Source: Leptospira yanagawae serovar Saopaulo str. Sao Paulo = ATCC 700523 | Lineage (GTDB): Bacteria; Spirochaetota; Leptospiria; Leptospirales; Leptospiraceae | DNA length: 64,000 bases | Direction: 5' to 3' | Assembly: GCF_000332475.2 (NCBI RefSeq) | Contig: NZ_AOGX02000013.1 | Span: forward strand, 181,680 to 245,679 | Part shown: positions 60,681 through 64,000 of the stretch, one piece after another | Layout: each line of letters starts with the position of its first letter | Position numbering within the stretch: position 1 is the first letter of the stretch | Made by a program: the position numbers and the translations under genes | Notes under the pieces: generated by a model | What the model was told of the DNA's origin: nothing | Databases searched by the model: none | Seen by the model: only the letters and a program-made list of their open reading frames with translations

Positions 60681-61532
60681 ATGAAATCAAAACGAACTCT
60701 CTCCTATTTTATTTTTATATGTTTGTTGGTCTTTTCTTGCAAAGAATCAAGTCCTTCATCAAACGAATCTTTATTGGCACTTCTCCCAATTCTCGGATCA
60801 AGTGCCAATGCCACTCTATGTCCCAAGTCTTCCACTCTCCCTTCAGACATATTCCTCGCGAATACCGTTGTCATTGCCAGCGCCAATATATCTGGATTTT
60901 CGGATCCTACCAAGGCCATCAATGGAGTATGTGGTGTGGGAGAACTTGCGGGCTCACTCGACGTGTATGCTCTCGAAAAAACAGGTGTGGGTGCAACGAT
61001 GGTCCTCAGTTGGGGTGGGAAAACAGTCAAAAACGTGGCAGACGATGATTTTATCGTGTATGACAATAGCTTTCGGATCTCAGATGATTCCAATACCTAT
61101 GCCATGGACCCTTCCGTGATCCAAGTTTCCCTCGATGGAACAAAATATTGTGGTTTTAATCCAAGTTATACGGCAGGCAATATCAATTTAATTTCCAGCT
61201 GGACAAGGTTTGGTGGGCTCAGACCCGTTTATTTTAATATGACCACTAACCTTTTGACAAATGAAGATCTATTTATCGAAAAAGGCAGTCGGTTCTTTTT
61301 GGGAGGTGGAGATGCCTTCAATTTAGATGATTTAGATGAAAATGATCCAAACGATGTTAGTTGTGACACAGCTGCTGTTACCGATATCAAGGCGAATGGT
61401 TTTAAATACATCAAAATCACTTCAGCAAGTGCCGTCGATAATCCAAATACGCCTGGTCAAAAGTTTCCATGGCCACCTGGAAGTTTTAATGGAAGTGATA
61501 TTGATGGTGTGGTCGCACGAGAGGTGCAATGA
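60681..61532 (+). CDS. Cell-surface-type lipoprotein, likely B12-regulated
   Basis: A 283-residue protein with lipobox VFSC (cysteine 20). The mature domain (about 60-280) has VLSWGGKTVKNVADDDFIVYDNSFRI, AMDPSVIQVSLDGTKYCGFNP, FFLGGGDAFNLDDL and GFKYIKITSAS. This resembles a secreted cell-surface protein family often seen with B12 uptake genes, though the resemblance is from memory. It lies 39 bases after the preceding lipoprotein and probably shares its riboswitch-controlled transcript. A binding protein for cobalamin at the surface is plausible but unproven. Confidence 0.72.
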   Translation: MKSKRTLSYFIFICLLVFSCKESSPSSNESLLALLPILGSSANATLCPKSSTLPSDIFLANTVVIASANISGFSDPTKAINGVCGVGELAGSLDVYALEKTGVGATMVLSWGGKTVKNVADDDFIVYDNSFRISDDSNTYAMDPSVIQVSLDGTKYCGFNPSYTAGNINLISSWTRFGGLRPVYFNMTTNLLTNEDLFIEKGSRFFLGGGDAFNLDDLDENDPNDVSCDTAAVTDIKANGFKYIKITSASAVDNPNTPGQKFPWPPGSFNGSDIDGVVAREVQ

Positions 61533-61667
61533 ACCCTAATCCATTATGTCTAATGTATGACTGTTCGCGAGGTTTTAAAAAAAACATTTAAAAATCGTTC
61601 GTATTTCAGTTGACCAATTTTAAAAAAAGGATTCTTTTTTTAGAACCACTCTTCTGGCGAATTCACT

Positions 61668-62447
61668 TTGAGCGAAAACCTTTATACACAAAAGATCTCC
61701 ATTCAGGATGAGATGCCCAGGTTATCAGCGCAGGCAAACCTCCTAAAACTTCTGCTCGAGCCATACTTAGATTCCATCGAATACGAAAAAGAAGTGGGGA
61801 CAGCGCTCGATGCGGGTGCAGGTCCAGGGGTTCTCACCAGTTTTCTGATGAAAAAAAATCCCAACCTCAAATGGATGGCTTGTGACATCTCCGAGGATAT
61901 GGTCCAGTATTGCAAGTTGGTATACCCAAAAGTAGACTGGAAGGTCTCTGATGTAAGAGCATTGGATTACCCAGACAATCATTTTGATTTTATTTTTAAT
62001 TCCATGGTCCTCATCCACATCAAGGAACCAGAAAAAGCGTTAAAGGAATTCTACCGGGTTTTAAAACCAGGAGGGAAAATCCTCATCCACTGCCCCAATG
62101 ACAAAACCTTCACTGGCCCACAGGTCCTACTGGATATGGTGGCCAAACATGCCACCATCCACCCTGCGGATCGGTTTGTGATGGAAAAAGTTCCTGGGAT
62201 TATGGAAAGTTTAGGGTTTCACTTGAAACATAGGACAGACTTTATAGCATCAAACGATGGGAATGATGACAAACCAATTGTTGAGTATCCCAAAATCCAA
62301 TTGGGTATGATGACTGGATGGTCTATGATGTCTTTTATGGGGCACCCAGAAGGGATGCAAGAATTGTATTCCCAATTACAATCCGAATATATGTCCAATC
62401 GTGTGAAATTCACGATCAAATTAGAAACTCATTTGTACCAAAAATAA
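61668..62447 (+). CDS. Class I SAM-dependent methyltransferase
   Basis: A 259-residue methyltransferase. Motif I is EVGTALDAGAGPGVLTSFL (about 41-60, GxGxG-like), motif II is MACDISEDMV, motif III is DVRALDYPDNHFDFIFNSMVL and motif V includes LKEFYRVLKPGGKILIHCPN. The fold is of the ubiquinone/biotin-synthesis-type Methyltransf_11 group. It begins with a TTG (61668) because no ATG with a good ribosome site lies nearby. The substrate is unknown. It ends 12 bases before the SiaB-like gene, so all three downstream genes appear co-transcribed, and a signalling target is conceivable. Confidence 0.85.
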   Translation: MSENLYTQKISIQDEMPRLSAQANLLKLLLEPYLDSIEYEKEVGTALDAGAGPGVLTSFLMKKNPNLKWMACDISEDMVQYCKLVYPKVDWKVSDVRALDYPDNHFDFIFNSMVLIHIKEPEKALKEFYRVLKPGGKILIHCPNDKTFTGPQVLLDMVAKHATIHPADRFVMEKVPGIMESLGFHLKHRTDFIASNDGNDDKPIVEYPKIQLGMMTGWSMMSFMGHPEGMQELYSQLQSEYMSNRVKFTIKLETHLYQK

Positions 62448-62459
62448 ACGGAGGCGAAA

Positions 62460-63017
62460 TTGAACCAAAAGGCACCCATCATCATTGGTGAATACCACAT
62501 CATTCCAGAAAATTTGCCTGCGGATGGACAATTGCGATTGGTATTCCAACCAATCGATATGACTACGTATTGGCGCCGATGTGGTCTCACAGCCAATTTC
62601 GTCGCTGGATTTTATTCGTATTGTTACGAAGAAAGTGAAACCAAAGCCAATTCACTTTCAACCATCATTAACGAACTTTTAGAAAATGCCTCCAAATTCT
62701 CCAAAGCGAGAGAAGGCAGAATCAATGTAGAATTAAAACAATATGGAAATCTTTTAAGAATTGATGTTTTAAATGTGGCGTCAAAAACCTTAAGAGATAG
62801 TTTTGAGCTTTTTGTGAACAAACTCATATCAGAAAACGTGGAGGAGATGTATTTTTCTACACTCGAAACCAAAGAGGATGGTGATACCAAGTCAGGACTT
62901 GGACTCCTTATGATGTTAAAAGACTACCCGGTCCGATTTGGTTATAGTTTCCATGAGATCGATGCCGATACTCATGAAATCACGGTAAGAGCAATTATCA
63001 ACGTAGAAGAGATATAA
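62460..63017 (+). CDS. SiaB-like (DUF6272/slr1658-type) protein kinase
   Basis: A 185-residue GHKL-fold protein. The start is a TTG (62460) fixed by a strong GGAGG site. The ATPase N box is STIINELLENASKFSKA (about 62-78). The GxGxG-like LGLLMML stretch (about 143-150) follows KSGLG. The GHKL kinase SiaB phosphorylates a small partner in Pseudomonas; here the STAS protein 13 bases downstream is the obvious partner. Together they form a partner-switch module similar to cyanobacterial slr1658/slr1659. No PP2C phosphatase is adjacent. Confidence 0.82.
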   Translation: MNQKAPIIIGEYHIIPENLPADGQLRLVFQPIDMTTYWRRCGLTANFVAGFYSYCYEESETKANSLSTIINELLENASKFSKAREGRINVELKQYGNLLRIDVLNVASKTLRDSFELFVNKLISENVEEMYFSTLETKEDGDTKSGLGLLMMLKDYPVRFGYSFHEIDADTHEITVRAIINVEEI

Positions 63018-63030
63018 TAGGCGAAGCTTC

Positions 63031-63378
63031 ATGGAAATCAAAGACTTAGATTACAACATACAATACGACGAAGCCACTAAGACTGTCAAATTCACTGGAT
63101 CCATCCGCTTGCAGAACTTACCCGCTTATGAACCAATTAAATTATTTTTAAAAGATGCTGCTAAACAATGCCAAGGTTCTGTTCTAATCATCGATTTTAG
63201 AGACTTACAATTCGTCAATAGTTCGGGAATTACTACCTTTTCCATGTTTATTATAGATTCCAGAAAAAGCGCATCTTATCAAATCAAAATCCTGGGATCG
63301 CTCAATGTTTCTTGGCAATCCAAATCACTTTCTAATTTCAAAAAACTTTGGGACCAGGTGGTTTTAGACATTTCCTAA
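63031..63378 (+). CDS. STAS-domain anti-anti-sigma-type protein (slr1659-like)
   Basis: A 115-residue single-domain STAS protein. The core strand-helix is VLIIDFRDLQFVNSSGITTFSMFII, in which one of the serines at about 70-71 (NSSG) is the expected phosphorylation site. The kinase gene directly upstream on the same strand is the likely modifier. A SpoIIE-type phosphatase exists at 31434 but is 30 kb away, so a link is speculative. No sigma factor or target is adjacent on this side; the downstream 400 bases hold no gene. Confidence 0.85.
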   Translation: MEIKDLDYNIQYDEATKTVKFTGSIRLQNLPAYEPIKLFLKDAAKQCQGSVLIIDFRDLQFVNSSGITTFSMFIIDSRKSASYQIKILGSLNVSWQSKSLSNFKKLWDQVVLDIS

Positions 63379-63787
63379 ATAATAAAATACTAATTTATTG
63401 AAATGATTCAATTTCATAGTTTGTAATAAAGAACTAATTTGCCATTCGTTTAGCGAGTCATCTTAAAGTTTTTTAATATTCCAATGGCCATTCTATAATC
63501 ATTCAGACACGTTGAAAAATGAATATTAAATTTAAGTTCTAAAAGGTAATTAGACCTTATACTTTAATAACCTTGTGAATAAGGTTCACATAGTGAACAT
63601 CAATCTTTTCACAATAAAGTACAAAATGTACACTTTCGAACAAACTAACAATCTTTGCAAATGATTTCCTATCCCAACACTTATGATTGTATTTTAAAAT
63701 TCTTTTAAAAATTCAACAATATAGATGACGAGAAGAGTGGTTCACGGCATGCTCACTTAAAGATCACCATTTATACCTTAATTTATG
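63379..63787. other. Gene-free AT-rich interval with small inverted repeats
   Basis: No coding frame is credible. Small dyads are clustered: AACCTT/AAGGTT (63569-63574 with 63581-63586), GTTCAC/GTGAAC (63584-63589 with 63593-63598) and GTACA/TGTAC (63619-63623 with 63627-63631). No T-rich terminator for the STAS gene is obvious. The interval ends at the edge of an insertion sequence. Confidence 0.5.
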
Positions 63788-64000
63788 TGACCTGCCCCCG
63801 TTTGTTGGACCAAATCTTAAGTTAGTAAAATCCTCATAACTCAATTTCCATACTTCGCTTTGAACTCTAAAGGAGTCAAATAATTTAAAGAGGAATGGAG
63901 ACGTTCTTCATTGTAATCCTTTTGGAATTTAGAAAGTTCATTCTTTAGTTCATTCAAATCTCTACAGAAGCTCAATTGCAAACATTCAGATCTTAACTTA
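63788..64000 (-). mobile_element. End of an IS3-family insertion sequence (partial)
   Basis: TGACCTGCCCCC at 63788-63799 looks like the terminal inverted repeat of an IS3-type element. Inside it lies the 3' end of the transposase gene on the minus strand. The other end is outside the window, so completeness and target duplication cannot be judged. Confidence 0.75.
63841..64000 (-). CDS. IS3-family transposase OrfB, C-terminal part (cut by window edge)
   Basis: About 52 residues are visible, translated from the minus strand and ending at the TGA at 63841-63843. They include the integrase-core C-terminal signature KDYNEERLHSSLNYLTPLEF, equivalent to the YNxxRPHSSLxYxTPxEF of IS3 OrfB proteins. 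The upstream part, with the DDE residues, lies beyond the right edge. The reading frame is intact as far as can be seen, so it may be an active copy. Confidence 0.85.
   Translation of the reverse strand, partial: KLRSECLQLSFCRDLNELKNELSKFQKDYNEERLHSSLNYLTPLEFKAKYGN

Noticed and set aside
63569..63631. Clustered dyads as an attachment site or origin
   Set aside because: Arms are only 5-6 bp, with no DnaA-box cluster or integrase gene; chance in AT-rich DNA is likely.

Overview
The window is about 38-40% GC and looks chromosomal. It most likely comes from a Leptospira, probably from the saprophytic side of the genus. This is inferred from protein style, not from a marker gene. The signs are many short lipoproteins with relaxed spirochaete lipoboxes, 7TM-DISM signalling proteins, frequent TTG/GTG starts, an ATP-dependent PEP carboxykinase beside a glycogen synthase, and families I associate with Leptospira (DUF1761, DUF1304, DUF5329, DUF6597 AraC, SiaB-like kinase). 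No rRNA, tRNA, CRISPR array or prophage was seen.

Layout. 1-3.1 kb: an AraC regulator, a DUF1761 membrane protein and pckA. 3.1-14.3 kb: glgA, then three paralogous surface-type lipoproteins (two in tandem, one 5 kb away) interleaved with a DUF1304/ECF sigma pair, an AraC regulator divergent from an NmrA-like reductase, and an exported propeller-like protein. 14.3-16.3 kb: DUF5329 protein, an SRAP (YedK/HMCES) protein and a TetR regulator with a near-perfect operator. 16.3-25.2 kb: an envelope operon of alpha-2-macroglobulin lipoprotein, PBP1C and a membrane sulfatase-fold enzyme. 25.3-28.2 kb: an unknown protein and a triple-PAS hybrid histidine kinase. 28.2-31.3 kb: oxyR-ahpC-ahpF peroxide defence.

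31.4-41.9 kb: a SpoIIE-type phosphatase, a LytTR response regulator, three small lipoproteins, a TonB-dependent receptor, a cysteine-rich lipoprotein, ExbB, ExbD, TonB and a LytS-type histidine kinase, all on the + strand with tiny gaps or overlaps. This looks like a self-contained uptake and sensing system. 41.9-45.9 kb (- strand): a copper-type cluster led by a cupredoxin/beta-helix/membrane fusion, with a small membrane protein, a two-domain multicopper oxidase and a SCO1 protein. A consensus promoter and a 16-bp palindrome lie directly in front of it. Upstream on the same strand is a TolC-MacA-MacB-TetR export operon.

50.9-56.2 kb: a TPM-domain protein, a SulP transporter, a 7TM AraC regulator and a divergent SbtA-type bicarbonate transporter. 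56.3-59.6 kb: an alginate-export-type porin, TetR, and a PlsC-like protein with altered motifs. 59.7-61.5 kb: a cobalamin riboswitch followed by two uncharacterised lipoproteins. 61.7-63.4 kb: a methyltransferase and a SiaB-like kinase/STAS pair. The right edge cuts into an IS3-family element.

The most interesting parts are the LytST-flanked TonB locus, the cupredoxin-beta-helix fusion operon with its operator, and the B12-riboswitch lipoproteins.
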